Numbered from the stretch's first letter, positions 23,559 to 36,692 are shown. The stretch is DNA of 64,000 bases from Rhytidiadelphus loreus (GCA_947034895.1 OX344764.1:43195348-43259347); one strand, 5' to 3'. Notes: generated by a model not told the origin, from the letters alone. Translations and numbers: made by a program.

Positions 23559-26500
23559 AATAATGCATGACATTATTGAAAAAGAGGTTGGATTTATCAC
23601 ATTCTAATGAGAGCTACAAGTGATGGTTCACTGTACTTCCGAGCTTCATGTGTAGAAAATAAAATCGCCAGTATGTGGAAGAGCAAATTTATGCATGCAT
23701 TTCTAAAGTTCTTTGGAGGTGAAATCAATAAGATTATTATTGGAATTTTGTTGAGAAGTCAAATATAACAAGTGTGAAATAAATTGGGAGTAATTGTTCG
23801 TTGTACTTCAAAGGCACACGTGTAGTACTTATTCTTTAACATGACGTGTATTGTAGTTCAAAAATTTTAAAGCTCTAAACCCAAGCAATAAACTAATAAC
23901 ATAAAAATAAAACATATGTAGAAGTTGCAAATACTCTGAACTTGTACATTCAGGAGAAACACTCATTTCACTACTTGTACGCAACTTCCTTGTACGCAAG
24001 AGAACTTGCATTGTTTTGAAAAAGCTATGTACTGTAGTTTAGAATTTTGAAGAAAAAAATAAAAAATAAATTTAAAAGAATGTAAGAAAAAAAAATAGAA
24101 GTTTGGAAGACCATGTAAACTCAGGATTCAAGAAAATATGTAATTAATGATCTATTTGAAGACATACTAATTGGACTTCAGAATCGGGACATGAACTTTA
24201 TACTATACTTTAGGGTCCAAAGAAATGGAATCTCATGAAATTCATGTAAAAGTAAATGAGAAACATGTTGTGCAAGTTGCAATTATTCAAACACTCAAGG
24301 ATTCAAAAAAATATATAAATAATACTCTGTAATAACTTTAAATGACTGCGGACGTGTAATCAAATTCTCGGGCAAGGACCGAATCTTGTATTTTAATGTC
24401 CAAAAACATATTAAGTCAAGAAATTCACGTAAAAAAAATTAAAGGGGAAACATGTTGAATGTGCAAGTTGCAATTATTCATACACTCAAGGATTCAAAAA
24501 AATATATAAATAATAGTAAATTTGAATGATTGCGAACGTGAAATGAAATGCTATGGCATGACAAATATAAAATATAATTGACCCAGAAATTATGTAGACA
24601 GGTCATGAATGCAACATCCTACAAGTATTAGTAACTTCTTTAAAGCATTTTGCATCTTTTTATAATTATTGTATTTTATGGGAAATAGAATTTCCTGAGG
24701 ATTTAAAATGAAATACAGGGCATGAGTCATTCTTTTTTGTAAACATAAAAAATGGATAATTAACAGGAGTGGTCCTTTCCCTACGCTAAAGGAATTGTAC
24801 TACGTTTATTAAGCCATGTATAACTATTCTAGTGTCAGAAATGAAAGACAAAAAAATAGAAGAGAAATTGAATAGAAGAAAATAAAAAAAATAGGTAGAA
24901 GTTGTAAAATACAGGAAAATTAAAATTTGGTGAGACAACTAATTTTATGCTACTTGTATGCAATTTTCTATCTCCCAGAAAATTATACTTCCATATGCCA
25001 TGTCTTGTTCTTTAGAAATCGTAAAGTTTAAATTAAATAAAATAAATTAAAAGAGAACATATATATAATTGTATATATATATACACCTTATGGATTTTAA
25101 TTAGGGCAAGTATAAACTATAAATACATGGCTCAGGAAATGCAAATGTCTTTCGTCTACAAAAATGCATAAAAGTAACGTAAATGCATGATTTCCATGAA
25201 TTGTAATTGTTCAACTTGTTTAGAACTTCTACATATTTTTTTCATTCCATTTACTTAATTTATCTCATGACTTTTGAGCTAACATTTTGTATTTGTTAAC
25301 TAGTGCACATGGTGTATGTCTGAAAAGAAAAGTTCCTTGGCATACAATGATCCATAGATGAAGTTTGATTTTTTTTTGGAAACATTTAGTAATTTACGTA
25401 TAATTTGCCGAACTATAAAAAAACATTTATTTAAAGGTTTAGGATTGAAAATGTTGAAGTTCTAAGTTTAGTTACTTAGAAAATAATCATGGATAGAATA
25501 CATTTAGTGCAAGCTATTTGTTTTATACATTATATATACCAAATTTGGTACAATCCATCGTATTTTGGGTGCATGAAATGTCAAATGTCCTAAAGAAAGA
25601 TTGAAAGAGCGTTTACATTTTAAATAGTCCAAGTTTGGAAAACTTGGAGCCTTGAAAGAGACAAGGAGAGCACTACTAATTATGCCAATCATAAGTCACA
25701 AAATAATCATTGTACTTTGTGGCACACTTACAATATCTAGTAGAATCATGAATGACAATTATGAGATAATGATAATGTCTATTTATGGTGACTAATTATT
25801 TTTAATGAGTATTGAAAGGAAACAAGTAAATTTAACTTACGTATGATTTTGAATTTGAGTTATTGGTTACAATAATGAACTATGTACTTTAAATCAAAAT
25901 ATGAAAACTTTTTTTTTTTTTTTTTTTCATCTAACACCTAGTAATTTGTTTTACTCGAACCTCACATTCATGTTTTATGATTTTTTGGTTAAAAAATGAA
26001 ATCACTCTTACTTTGAATTATTCGGGCTTTGATTTCTATTATAGTTTTCTTACATCCAATGCAATTGTGAGAAGTTTGTGAATTTCATTTAGCACCAAAA
26101 GAAATTAACAAAAAATTCATTTGCAATTTTGAAAATACATGCTAAAGATAGCTAAATAGTGGAATTTCTATTTCAAGAAGCTACTACTATAATTTATATG
26201 TTATAAGATTATATTTTAAAGTATTTTCATTCTTGTATATCTGGAGGCCGTTTTTGAACAATGTAATATATGATTCTTAGAAGTCGTAGTTTCTGATAAT
26301 TTTTATAATCGATTCATTCTAATTTCTAAAGAACAACGTCTTATTTATTTGGAAATAGTCAATTTCATTGGTTTATAATTTTCAATGGACACTTTGTAGT
26401 TCATGTACAATAGATAAAAAGAAACCATTTAGAATTCACAATAAAAATAGTGTGGAATCAAATTCTGTTTATGTGGAGGTGTGAATTGATTTCGAAAAAT

Positions 26501-27499
26501 TATGGAGTAACCTTTGATCTTGCCTTTGTTTTCCCTAATTTTCTTAAAAACATACCTAACCTAAACCCTTTTTTCACCAATTTTTGGGAACATCATGCAA
26601 TGAAAAGTACCCTAAATTCTAACGTTCCTTATCTTTTTCTTTTACTTTATAATTTTTCAATGTGTTCTTTCTAGAAAGACACTAAATCATGCTTGGTTAG
26701 AAAGTGTCGAAGTGGGCCAATAGAGTAATTTGGGGGTTCATTGGGTTTAAATTAAAATTAAATTTCCATATTCTAGGGCTTAGGTGTGGTCTCTAGAGTG
26801 GAAAATTTAGTACTTCTACACTAATGGATATTCATAAATTATAAATATTAGCTATAGGGTTCGACTACCTATCGTCTTAGAGTAATCTAGATAATATCAA
26901 TTGTAGAAATAATATAATTACATAAAAATGAAATGTTTCCAATGAAAATCTTTTGAATTGGAAACATGAAATTTTTATACCTCATACGGCAAAAATACAT
27001 GCGTAGATTGCTTAAATTTAGAAAGAAATTGAAGGTGTTTCTAAAGAAATCAATATTGTGGAATGCATTGTTTTAGTAAATAGAAAAGAATTAATTGAAA
27101 GTGAAAATACTGTACAAGATGTTCATTTATTTTTACACATTTTCGAGGATGAATATTGCATTTTGATTTTATACTGAAGAATTACAACTATTATGCGCTG
27201 GACATTTAGTGTCCAAGATAGCGTTACAGGGCAAAGTGGTCCACAATGAACAGTTACAGCATACATTAACCTTTTACGTTTATATTCTGGACGATGAACA
27301 CAGGTCTTACAAATGTTGTTTCATCCAAGTGCCTCCTCATTCATGCAATGTAATATTTGAATCTTGAGAAGAGAACCTTCTTTTATGCCTAATTTCATGA
27401 AAATTTGGTAAATGGTGTTACTGTACAAAGGTATAAAGAAAAACGTGTTAAAATTTGAAAAAGTATCTATTTGTTAAGGGGTTAAATAAAGCCTACGTA

Positions 27500-29945
27500 T
27501 AAAGGAGGGTTCGATTGAAAGTGCACATTGTGTGTCATACGCGGATAAAAGCGTCAAGAGGGTATCACATAGGTACATCGGGCGGGTATCAACATCGCCT
27601 AAACCGGGCGGGTACTGCATAGGGCGGGTACTGCACAAGGTGGGTACCACCAAAAAAAACGGGCAGGGACCAATTGCGCAGAATCGGGTGGGTAAGTCTG
27701 CGCTCTTCCATTGTGCGTTAGGGGAGTGCGCGTTAGGGTTTCCGATGTTGAATCTGCCTGCGATTTCTTACCGATTTCTGGCTTAGACTGAGCGATTCCT
27801 GGGTTTCGTTTACGGATTGTTAGGTTTAGCGATTCTTGGCTGAGCTGAGGGATTGTTGGGTTTGCCTGAGCGATTTCAGATTTGGCTCACCGTGCGCTTC
27901 GATTTTTTGGCGGAGGTTTGGCTGTTTTTCCGATTCCTGGCCGGAGATTGTTGGGTTTGTTTGATTATTTTAAACCTTCGCGGTTTGAAGCTGAGCGCTG
28001 CGATTTCTGGTCGTGGCGGAGGTTTAGTGAAGTCGCGGCCATCGAGGAAGCTGAGCGTGCGCTACGATTTCTGGTCGTGGCGGAGGTTTTTTGAAGGTTT
28101 TTTGAAGTCGCGGCCATCCAGGTACTTCGCAAACTGTCAGTCTTGTGTCTTGTGTCAGTCTTGTGTCTTTTTTTCTTCCAGTGCACACTCAGCCAACTAG
28201 GAATCGCACAATTTTTCAGCGCACACTCAGCCAACTAGGAATCGCTGAAATTGAGTGTCTGCACGTCGGGCTATTCTCTTTTCGGTGCAGCGGACGCTCA
28301 GCCAAAACGGAAGTATTCAAATTCTTTGTTTAGCCAAACTATGTGTTCAACGGGTGTGTGTTCAGCTCAAATTGTGTGTTCGTCGGGATCTGTGTGTTCA
28401 GCTCAAATTCTGTGTTCAGCCAATCGCTATTTAGGGTATTAGTGTTCGGGTTCACAAGTTTGCTGTGCAACCGGGTCTAGGGTATTAGTGTTCTGTTCAC
28501 AAGTTTGCTGTACACGTCGGGTTTAGGGTATTTAGTGTTCTGTGCACGTAGGGATCTGGTGTTTCATGTTCACGTGCCCTTATTTTCCTGAGCACGTCGG
28601 GTTTATGGGTTTTCTCAGCACATCGAGCTTGTGTTTTCTGGATCACCGAGTCCCTCCCTTTCTGTTCTTACGGCTTTTTAGATCATGTACTGTTTATGCT
28701 TTAGTTCGGATATGTTTTTCTTATTTTAGAATTTGTGTGGATATGTTTATCTTATTTCAGAATCAGAGCTCCAGGGCTTGCTCGTGAAGGTGGCAGATAT
28801 TGGAGGACATTTCTGGACTTTGAGGAGCTCGTCACAGGAATTTGGAAACTCGTGAGGTACAGCATTTCACTCCTCATTGTTTCGTTGCTTTTCTTATTCA
28901 TACGACAGTTATTGGTGATCTCGTGATATGTATTCAAATTTCGGGTTTCTGGTAGTCCAGTGCATTGTAATCTTCAGTTTTGATTTACGGTTTTTTATTC
29001 ACTTACATTTCTAATTCAAGAGCTCAGGGTTTGAGATTCAGTCGTCTTTGTCATTCAAGCGCATTAAATTCAATTTCATGAATTCGTTTGAATTATGCCC
29101 AATATCATTTGAATTATGCCCAATTTCGTTTGAATCAGTCCAAGGGAAACCCTAAAATCATATATTGAAGTCCCACCTAAACCTGCATTTGTAGAAATTT
29201 CAGCAGTTCACCCAGAAATCACTAAACCCTAATATAAATGGCAACCCTAAAACCTGAAAACCATTGCGTATTTTAGCGCGGCTCGCGCTAAATGACACAA
29301 ACAAGCCGACGAGAACGCACGTCCGACACAAAATTAAGCTCCCGTGTGTCTGTTTAGCGCGAGTCGCGCTAAATGACACAAACTCCCCGAAGCGAAGAAC
29401 ACGCCCGCCATAAGATCGCAATTCCCATGTGTCAGTTTAGCGCGGCTCGCGCTAAACAGCACATAATTCCCGCAGAGAACACAGAAATCCACATAGAACG
29501 GTACCTCCAACGGGTCTGTTTAGCGCGGCTCGCGCTAAATGACTCAGACTATGCGAAGAGAACACTATTTCCTTTAAAATCAACCCGACCTCCTCTATGT
29601 CTGTTTAGTGCGAGTCGCGCTAAATGACATTTCATACTCCATATAACAAAATACGACCAACATATATACCGAACTCATATGTGTCGGTTTAGCGCGAGTC
29701 GCGCTAAACACGACTCTTCTTCGTTCAAGAAGATAAACCATGATAGAAACCCTAGCATTTCAACTAAATCCTCCCAATCCATAAAAGTTGTCCACACATT
29801 GGCCAAGACCCTTCCAGACCATAGACCTTGAACTCAAAATATACAATGCCTACACTCAGTGAACTAATATACCGTTCCCGACACACTTTAGCGCGAACCG
29901 CGCTAAACAGCAACTCACCGAACTTGTCTGTCTTGATATTTCAGA
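27500..29945 (+). promoter_or_regulatory. Promoter, leader exons and leader intron of the B ParB-like gene
   Basis: GC content rises sharply at 27.5 kb. GGGCGGGTA occurs repeatedly at 27580-27690. A 65-bp segment (GAAGCTGAGCG...GCGGCCATC) is duplicated at about 27988-28041 and 28048-28118. A donor CCATCCAG|GTACTT near 28121 and a possible second leader exon at about 28761-28855 (acceptor TATTTCAG, donor GTGAG|GTACAG) suggest a spliced untranslated leader. The final acceptor ATATTTCAG lies at 29943, just before the ATG at 29946. Seven B palindromes lie in the last leader intron (29274, 29352, 29435, 29520, 29604, 29690, 29887). Confidence 0.5.
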
Positions 29946-32900
29946 ATGGAGAACCAGATCGAGGCTCTGGAAATGTACTTCAAGAAGTGTGAAGTCCAGC
30001 TTCTCGAGGACGATAGAAGTGCAGACGACAACCTCATCGAAGGAGAATATTGGGAGTTCAAAGAACCAGAGAGAGTAGAATCATGGAGCTTCTTCATGAT
30101 TCCGTTCATAAATCAAATCTGCTTCTCATACAAGTTCAGAAATGCACAGTGCCACCTACAGCTCTCCTTCCACGAGAAAATTAAGGATGTAGAAGCTGAT
30201 ACGCATCCCATGATCAAAGTCAAATGTATGACAATCATTCCTGGATCATGCCGGCAGGATCAATATCATTTCGCTATTTGTATTAACTCCGTCCTCATTC
30301 CCTTCCATCTTAGCCCGTTCCTCTCGAGTCTCGAACCAACTCCATACCGCGAAGAGATCAAAGAGCTGGAAAAGAAGCTAGACAACAATGAGTGGAAAAA
30401 TGCCAATGGTACTCCGCTGTCGTGGAAAAAACTATGCAGTAAAATCCGTATGCTCTTCAACGATTTTCACACGCTCAAGGGGAAGATGGAGATGCAGCAA
30501 GAAAATAACAGACCTCGATCTGTATCGAAAGAGATCATGAATACTGGAGTCAGCCAGACATCAAAGCTGAAGGTTAAGCAAGAGCCCGGTGCCAGTCGAG
30601 GCCACAGAAAGCCTGCGACGCCAGTGTCCAAGGCGCAACCGCGAAAGGGGAAACAGCCGGCTACGCCGAAGCCTAAGAGGTCCAAGGTAGCAAAGGAATC
30701 TGAAACATCCGAAGTCGAGGAAGGCAGCTACGCGGACGAAATGGAGAAAGTGCCACACTCTCAGGCAACTGAGAAAAAACCTGACTACGAGCACGTCAGC
30801 CAGGTGTATAAGGAATTTTGGAGCACCTGTGATGACGCTTATGTGTTTGCTGTCGATGAGAAGAAAGAGATCGACATTTCCTAGCTCATTGAGGCACCTC
30901 CAACATATAACATCCGTTGATTCCGTTCCAAGGAGAACCGCATTGTTGAAGACATGGTCAATTGGCTACTCAACATACCTGACAAGAGTACCAAGCAAAC
31001 ACTATGCGTTATGCCCGTCGGCTTCAGCCACAAGCCAACAAGGTGGGAGGACATTGAAGATGGAATATTTTACATCATTAACGGACAACATAGTGTTGAA
31101 GCCAGCAAATACATGTTCAATGATGAGAACAACGTGGACGTGGATGAGAGGGAGCATTTCCGTAAATGGAACTGCTTCGTTGTGTGGTCAGAGGACGCTG
31201 AGAAGTTGCGAGCCATCTCAGCCTATTACAACCGCACAAATCATTTTGTGGCGGTACAACCATCATGGGCGACCAACATCTTAGGAGCTAGAAAAGTATG
31301 GGAGGATATGGGCAGGCGTGCAAATCCAACGCAGACAAAGACTATTGGATCTCTGGTAGCCACGAGAAGGATCGTCGAGAACAGGAACAAGAGAGAAGCG
31401 TTCCAGGTGCGTTTTAGCGCGAGGCGCGCTAAATTGCAATACTCATGTATGATCATTGTCGTGAACGTTATCTTGTTATATGATCGTGTGCTTTCGTTTC
31501 TGAATCTATTGACTTCAAAATGATTTAGGTGTTCGAGAAGGCAATGTATGTGAGGTTCTCCATGATTGACGTCGTAAAGAATTTGAAGATTTCAAAGACG
31601 AAGTCTAAGGAGGACAAGCTAAAGCTCACAAACGAATTGAGACTCATCACGGCGCCCGATGCGGTGTATAAACTTTGGAGTGAGGTGATTACCGCTGCTG
31701 CGCATGGAGAGCTCGTCAACCCCGACACGGAGATGATGTTTAATGAAAAGCCGGGATGGAATCCCGAGAGTTGTATGTTGAATCGTGAATTCTTTAAGCA
31801 CCTCGGAAATTTGAGCTACGACGAAATTGCTAAACTAGCAAATCATCTGCTTAATCAGTCGGGTGGAAAACGCAATCACGCTTACCCCAAGGTCACGGTC
31901 AAGAGCATCTCATCTGTCCTGGATGACTTCTTCAACACGAAGGAGTGGGTTGAACGTCGTAAGCGAAAGAACCTCGTGATCAAGGAGCTTCATGAAATCA
32001 AACCTCAACTTGGACTCATGAATGCTCGTAACGAGATCATCAACGAGAACTGGAAGGCCTTCAAAATGGAACGATTCTTCTCCAGCGCCACGATGGATGT
32101 AGTCCTCGATAGACCAGGAGAAGCCTACTTTGGCAAAGCGAAGAACAAATCCTCAAGAAACAAGCCCATCACTGAGCTGTCTCAAGACGCCTACGATTTC
32201 TTCAAGATGTTTCTTCTGCACAAATCCAAATTCGAGAGACCGACAGCAACTGGTCACTACCGGCCCTATGAGTACGTCGGGAACAGTACCAAGGAATGGC
32301 CAAAGAAGGTATGGACTGCGGAGACGAGAAACTATCTTGCGTTGGGGGTGATTGACTTCAGGTGCTTGCCAGGAATTGAGAAGAAGGAGAGCTCTATAGT
32401 GGACAAACCGTACTTCGTTGAAGTACTCGCGTCAATGGAGGCGAAAAGCAAACCTGCACTACAAGATGTTCCGTCTTGGCTTTTCATTTGTGGTGACGAG
32501 AAGGAACAAGTGCAGGTCCTTAAATTTATTGAATCCGACGAGGTTTTGGAGTCGTATACGATTTCGTACTCTGTTTACTCCGCTGGGAAGAACGATCGCC
32601 TGGGAGATCTTCCTGCAGCGAAGACACCAAAGAAAGTGTTCTTGATCTTCCTGCAGGATCCCGAAAACGAGAACACCGTGGAAATTCCAGAGGAATTCGA
32701 GTGTCCGGAAACAGCACGATACATGAAAACGTGCGCATACAGTGAGCTTGAGTATCGGATATACAACACCGAGTTGAGGATGGAATTTTATTTGTGGCTC
32801 GTGAAGGCCTTCTACAAGTCTGGCATGTCAATCTATTCTGCTTATACTGGGGGAAAGCTTACGTGCGCGGCCGTGGTAAGCAATTTGTCTGTACTTTAGC

Positions 32901-34099
32901 GCGAGTCGCGCTAAAAAGCCTTGTCAATGTTAACTGACATGAATGTTATTATCGTATTACTCATGTTCTGTGTACGAGTACCGGCTGTCAATTTAGCGCG
33001 GTCAGCGCTAAAGCGACTGATTTGTCTCGGTAATCATAATAATGCTGTGATTTTGTCTTGGCAGATGAGTAATGTGAACGTCTTCGCCACTGGAATGGAT
33101 ACTCAATCATCATGGTAGGAGGACATTTGTAGGAAGGCAATGACGCTAGATATAGCGGACTTTCTTGATAGTGGGTACCCCAGGGCTGCTGCTGCAGCTG
33201 GTCCAAGTACTACGCCCTCCTCCGCGAAGAGAAAACTGAGGTCGTCTCAGGCATCCGATATGAGTGATCCACTGCGGAGGGAGGTTCCGCGCAATGACGA
33301 TGTACCATCTGATTCAGAATCCGATGAAGAGGAGGAAGACATTGACGAAGATGAACCTCAGGGGATCGATGAGATGGCAACTCCTACAAGTCGACCATCA
33401 GCAGATATACCTGGTTCTTCGGCGAGCTCTATGTTACCTCCATTGCCTGGGACGCCGAGGACTGCTACTCCGTCTGGGCGGCCACATAAAAAGAGGAGGC
33501 ACAATTCAATGTCAAGTATCGCGCAACAGTTGGCGGAGATTTCAGCGCAGAATGCAGTTTCATTGGCTAATCTGCAGCAACAATCTCAGTTGACGCAGCA
33601 GCAAAACGAGCTTGCTTTGGCGTAGTTGAGGGCGGAACAGTTGAAGGAGAGGGCTGAAAACCTTGAAATGCACAAGCGTAATCAAGAGTGGATGCGGTTG
33701 GAGTCTCAAACCAACCGAGAGCTAGCTTTGTAGAATAGAGAGATGATGCAGATCTTGATCAAGAAGGTCGGGGTTGAGCCGATCGCAGCGTTGCCACCTC
33801 CTGCCGTGACTCCAGTGTTGGAGCTGCAAGGTCTGCCGTCTGGCTCTAACGTCAGCAATGCCTCGAGTCCGTCGCTACCTGTGCCGGTGTCTCCGCCACT
33901 TCCAAGTAGTGCACCGGAGTCTCCAACACCGTTGCCGTTCGATGATGATCTTGTTCATCACCCCTCTTCCCCGGAGGCTGCACCAATTTTGTCGTCAGAG
34001 ACGGACATTGGGCAGAACCTGTCCAGTGATGCTTCCGAGGTGGAGCCTGGAAGTGATGCCCTGCCCACCGAAGATCAACCTGCAGGTTCTGCCCAATAA
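29946..34099 (+). pseudogene. ParB-like / methyltransferase-like protein gene of element B, disabled
   Basis: Three exons: 29946-31406, 31529-32875, 33065-34099 (1,281 codons with stop), all junctions GT-AG and in phase. Residues about 200-270 are a basic linker (nuclear signal type). Residues about 375-390 hold the ParB-type motif YIINGQHSVEA, followed by FVVWSEDAEKL and AYYNRTNHF. The C-terminal half has VIDFRCLPG where DNA methylases carry DPPY, and ends exon 2 with SAYTGGKLTCAAV, like the F.G.G motif I of beta-class N6/N4 methylases, continued by VNVFATGMD in exon 3. Exon 3 then turns into an acidic, Ser/Pro- and Gln-rich tail with a short coiled coil. In-frame stops: TAG 30882, TGA 30918, TAG 33116, 33623, 33731. 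Introns contain palindromes at 31413, 32898 and 32991. Role inferred: site-specific DNA binding, perhaps with lost methylase activity. Confidence 0.6.
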
Positions 34100-34127
34100 A
34101 CACTTAGTGAACATTGCTTTGTGTAGA

Positions 34128-34152
34128 TTTAGCGCGACAAGCGCTAAACTGT
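34128..34152. repeat. B palindrome between the ParB-like and FCP1-like genes
   Basis: A TTTAGCGCGACAAGCGCTAA copy just past the TAA of the upstream gene. It is one of the dispersed sites of element B. Confidence 0.8.
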
Positions 34153-34348
34153 TTGGTAGAGATTGATCTCAAATTTTGTAAATAGGAATAGTTCTCGATG
34201 TTTATCGGACGATTATTGTAGAGGCCTTAGTTACGATTTGGACTTTTATGGACTCAGTTTTGTATTGTAAGAGACAGTTATCTTTGAAAATGTAATATAT
34301 TTCTCACAGAGAAACTTTTCCAAATCGTGAATTGCAGGCCCTGTGAAT

Positions 34349-35488
34349 ATGGAAAGTTGTCCTGAGGTCTGTGTCCTCCCTTCTACACAAAATGAACTGG
34401 TGACGACGACTCATTTTGAAATTGAGGAAGAAAATCCTATCACGTCAGCTGAATTCCTAGAACTCGATGACGATACGTCACCTCTTGATCCTGTGAATAC
34501 CGGTTGTGAAAATGATGATCAGCCTTCAAGTTCGACAGTGGAGAAGGTATAACCCCTTGTTTTCTTCCGGTGTGATTAGACGTTTTTTTCTATTTTTTTC
34601 CTTCGGCTGTGACTTGATTTCGCATGACGTCCGAACAAAGCCAATTGCACGATTGTAACTGCTCTATGTTCCTACGTTTGTTAGCAGGGCTCCGATTCTA
34701 CAGTAGTACGTGAGGGCACTTCCGAGGGCATCCATCGTCCATTGAGGTCTGGGGTGGCAGAGAAGTGGATGAACGTCGTCCTAGACCTCAATGGCATTTT
34801 ATGCCGCAGCGAGGACTGGAAGTCAAACAGTTCAAACAGGCATAATTTTCAAAACGAGTCAGAGCCGCACTCTGCCACCATTGGTGCAATTGTTGGACCA
34901 AAAGCAGTATATGTCCGTCCAAATTGCCTTGAGTTCTTGAAGGAGATAGGGAGGATAGCTAAAATCACTATATGGAGCTCCATGAAAAAAACCACGACCG
35001 ATGAGATATGTGTGTATCTCTTTCGCGAAGGAAGGTGGCCCTTCCTCGTTCTGGGGCAAGACTCCTGCAAGACTATTAAGTGCAGGGATAGAGCCGGAAG
35101 GCTGACCTCTTACAAGGAACCTGGAACAAATAAGGATTTGTTCCTTAAGAACCTAGATTTCCTATTCTCAGGCTTCCACGGGAATTTCACTTCTCAGAAT
35201 ACAGTGATTGTGGACGACAGTCCGCGCAAACACATCATGAACAAGCCTGAGAATGTGATTTTAGCGGATTCTTGGAGTAACCAAGGAAACGGTGACAAAG
35301 ACACGTTCCTTTTGACGGTCCTTCTTCCTTGGTTCCAACAATTACACGTCAACCGCAGCAATGGTCTGAAGTCCTTCAGAGAGAATAAAAAATGGAGGAT
35401 TGGGAGACGGATGTTGTGCGAAGAACGAGGTCGTCGAGAGTATGAAAATCTCATGGAGGTCCTCCGTGGGTCAACTAGTGTTAGTTAG
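34349..35488 (+). CDS. FCP1/HAD-like protein of element B
   Basis: Two exons, 34349-34546 and 34688-35488, with an in-phase GT-AG intron; 332 residues. The N-terminal exon is acidic and Ser-rich. The second has HAD-superfamily FCP1/NIF-type signatures in order: VVLDLNGILC (motif I, canonical DxDxT), ITIWSS (motif II region, usually WTA/WTS), and TVIVDDSPRKHI (motif IV). The first aspartate is kept but the second is Asn, so phosphatase activity on the CTD-type substrates of FCP1 is doubtful. It follows the ParB-like gene on the same strand, as in A and C. Stop is TAG at 35486. The start at 34349 rather than 34343 is a guess; a GCAG acceptor precedes both, so more 5' exons are possible. Confidence 0.6.
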
Positions 35489-35584
35489 ACGTGGTTTTTG
35501 AGGTATGCAGGTAGACGTGTTTCTGGAGTCCACGGAAATTGTATCGGATGTAAAACGCTTGTTTTGGCGTATTTGTCTGTTGCA

Positions 35585-35608
35585 TTTTAGCGCCGTCCGC
35601 GCTAAAAT
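35585..35608. repeat. B palindrome downstream of the FCP1-like gene
   Basis: TTTTAGCGCCGTCCGCGCTAAAA, a slightly degenerate copy in what may be an intron or trailer. Confidence 0.75.
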
Positions 35609-35733
35609 GTAGTCAGGGTAATGTTTTATGTGAAATTCTACGGCTCATTCATGTATCTGAAGTTTGTGCAGAACCATGTGTACTTATGATGTGTTGACGA
35701 TTCTATGGCTAATTCTGTTTTTGTTCTCTGTCA

Positions 35734-36379
35734 GATGAAAAACGGGTCTACCAGTTCTAGGATTATTGAGATTCTTCCGTGTCAAGCGTCCGAGGACTCC
35801 ATTTTCGACTATAGACAATACGTCATACTTAGTACGGGGAATTTCCTTTGCTCGGCGCCGACTGTGAATTCCACCATGGACTTCTCTGTCAGGCACGTCG
35901 AAGACGGTGTGGTAAACAGCCCCCCTGACAAGAAGCCGCGCTTGCCAATTTCATGCTCGCCATCTCCTCTGCGCTCTAGGGCAGCGAGGGATTCGTCAGC
36001 TTCGCCAACTATTTCGAAGAAGGGGACGCAAAGGAAGCTCTACGGAGATGCAAACTGTTTGATGAAGGCACCAGAAGTGAAAGCCCATATGCCAAGTGAC
36101 CCGCTCTCGTCCGGAAAAAAAAGTAAACCCGCTCTCGTTCGACCTCTACTTCCACGTTGCCGTGCATTGTCTCAATCAGCAAAATTAAAGAGAAAAGCGG
36201 AGAGGTCATGCAGTACTCAGTCCTCCACTCCTACGTGGGACTCTTGGGAAAGGAGGTCACTACTAGCACAAAGAAGGGAGCACATGCGTCAGGAAGGTAC
36301 AGGTGTCCAGGGGGGGTACAGTCGTGGGCCTGAAATTTTGAGGGCCCTTGAAAAGATGAAGAGTACGTCATGTAGTTGA
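35734..36379 (+). CDS. Unrecognised Ser/Lys-rich reading frame at the right end of B
   Basis: Open frame following a good acceptor (CTCTGTCAG at about 35725-35733), beginning MKNGSTSSR and ending KMKSTSCS. It is rich in Ser, Pro, Lys and Arg with patches such as KKPRLP and KLKRKAER, which would suit a nuclear, disordered protein. It could be a last exon of the FCP1-like gene (no in-phase donor found) or a separate small gene. No family recognised. Confidence 0.35.
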
Positions 36380-36692
36380 TAGTTGTGCTTCGTATATGTA
36401 CATTTCTGTTACATGATGTTAAGGCTTCTCTCAGTGAGTTCCAATTCACTGGTTACTTAGGTGGAATTGCATAGACGAGTATGTATTGCACACATAGGAA
36501 AGCAAATATGTGTAAATGATATGAGTTTCCTTACTAATAGAGATGCAATGCGCATAATTTTGAGTATATTTTTTCTAAATCTTGTATGGGAAGATAGTTT
36601 TCATTGGCATTGATTGATTTCTATGTGTTTGCTGACGTTTAATTTGCTTCGTGACATTCCAATGCCTTAGAATTAAACTCTCAATTCTCTGG

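Larger units (their letters stand above)
22346..27500. other. AT-rich core of element B without genes
   Basis: Five kilobases of AT-rich DNA between the two transcription units of B. Contents seen: an 82-bp tandem duplication (23212-23291 and 23293-23374), a short telomere-like run (TTTAGGG repeats near 23510-23556), a diverged ~190-bp duplication (24255-24325 versus 24445-24515), and a 17-base T run near 25911. No coding region is supportable. Confidence 0.6.
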
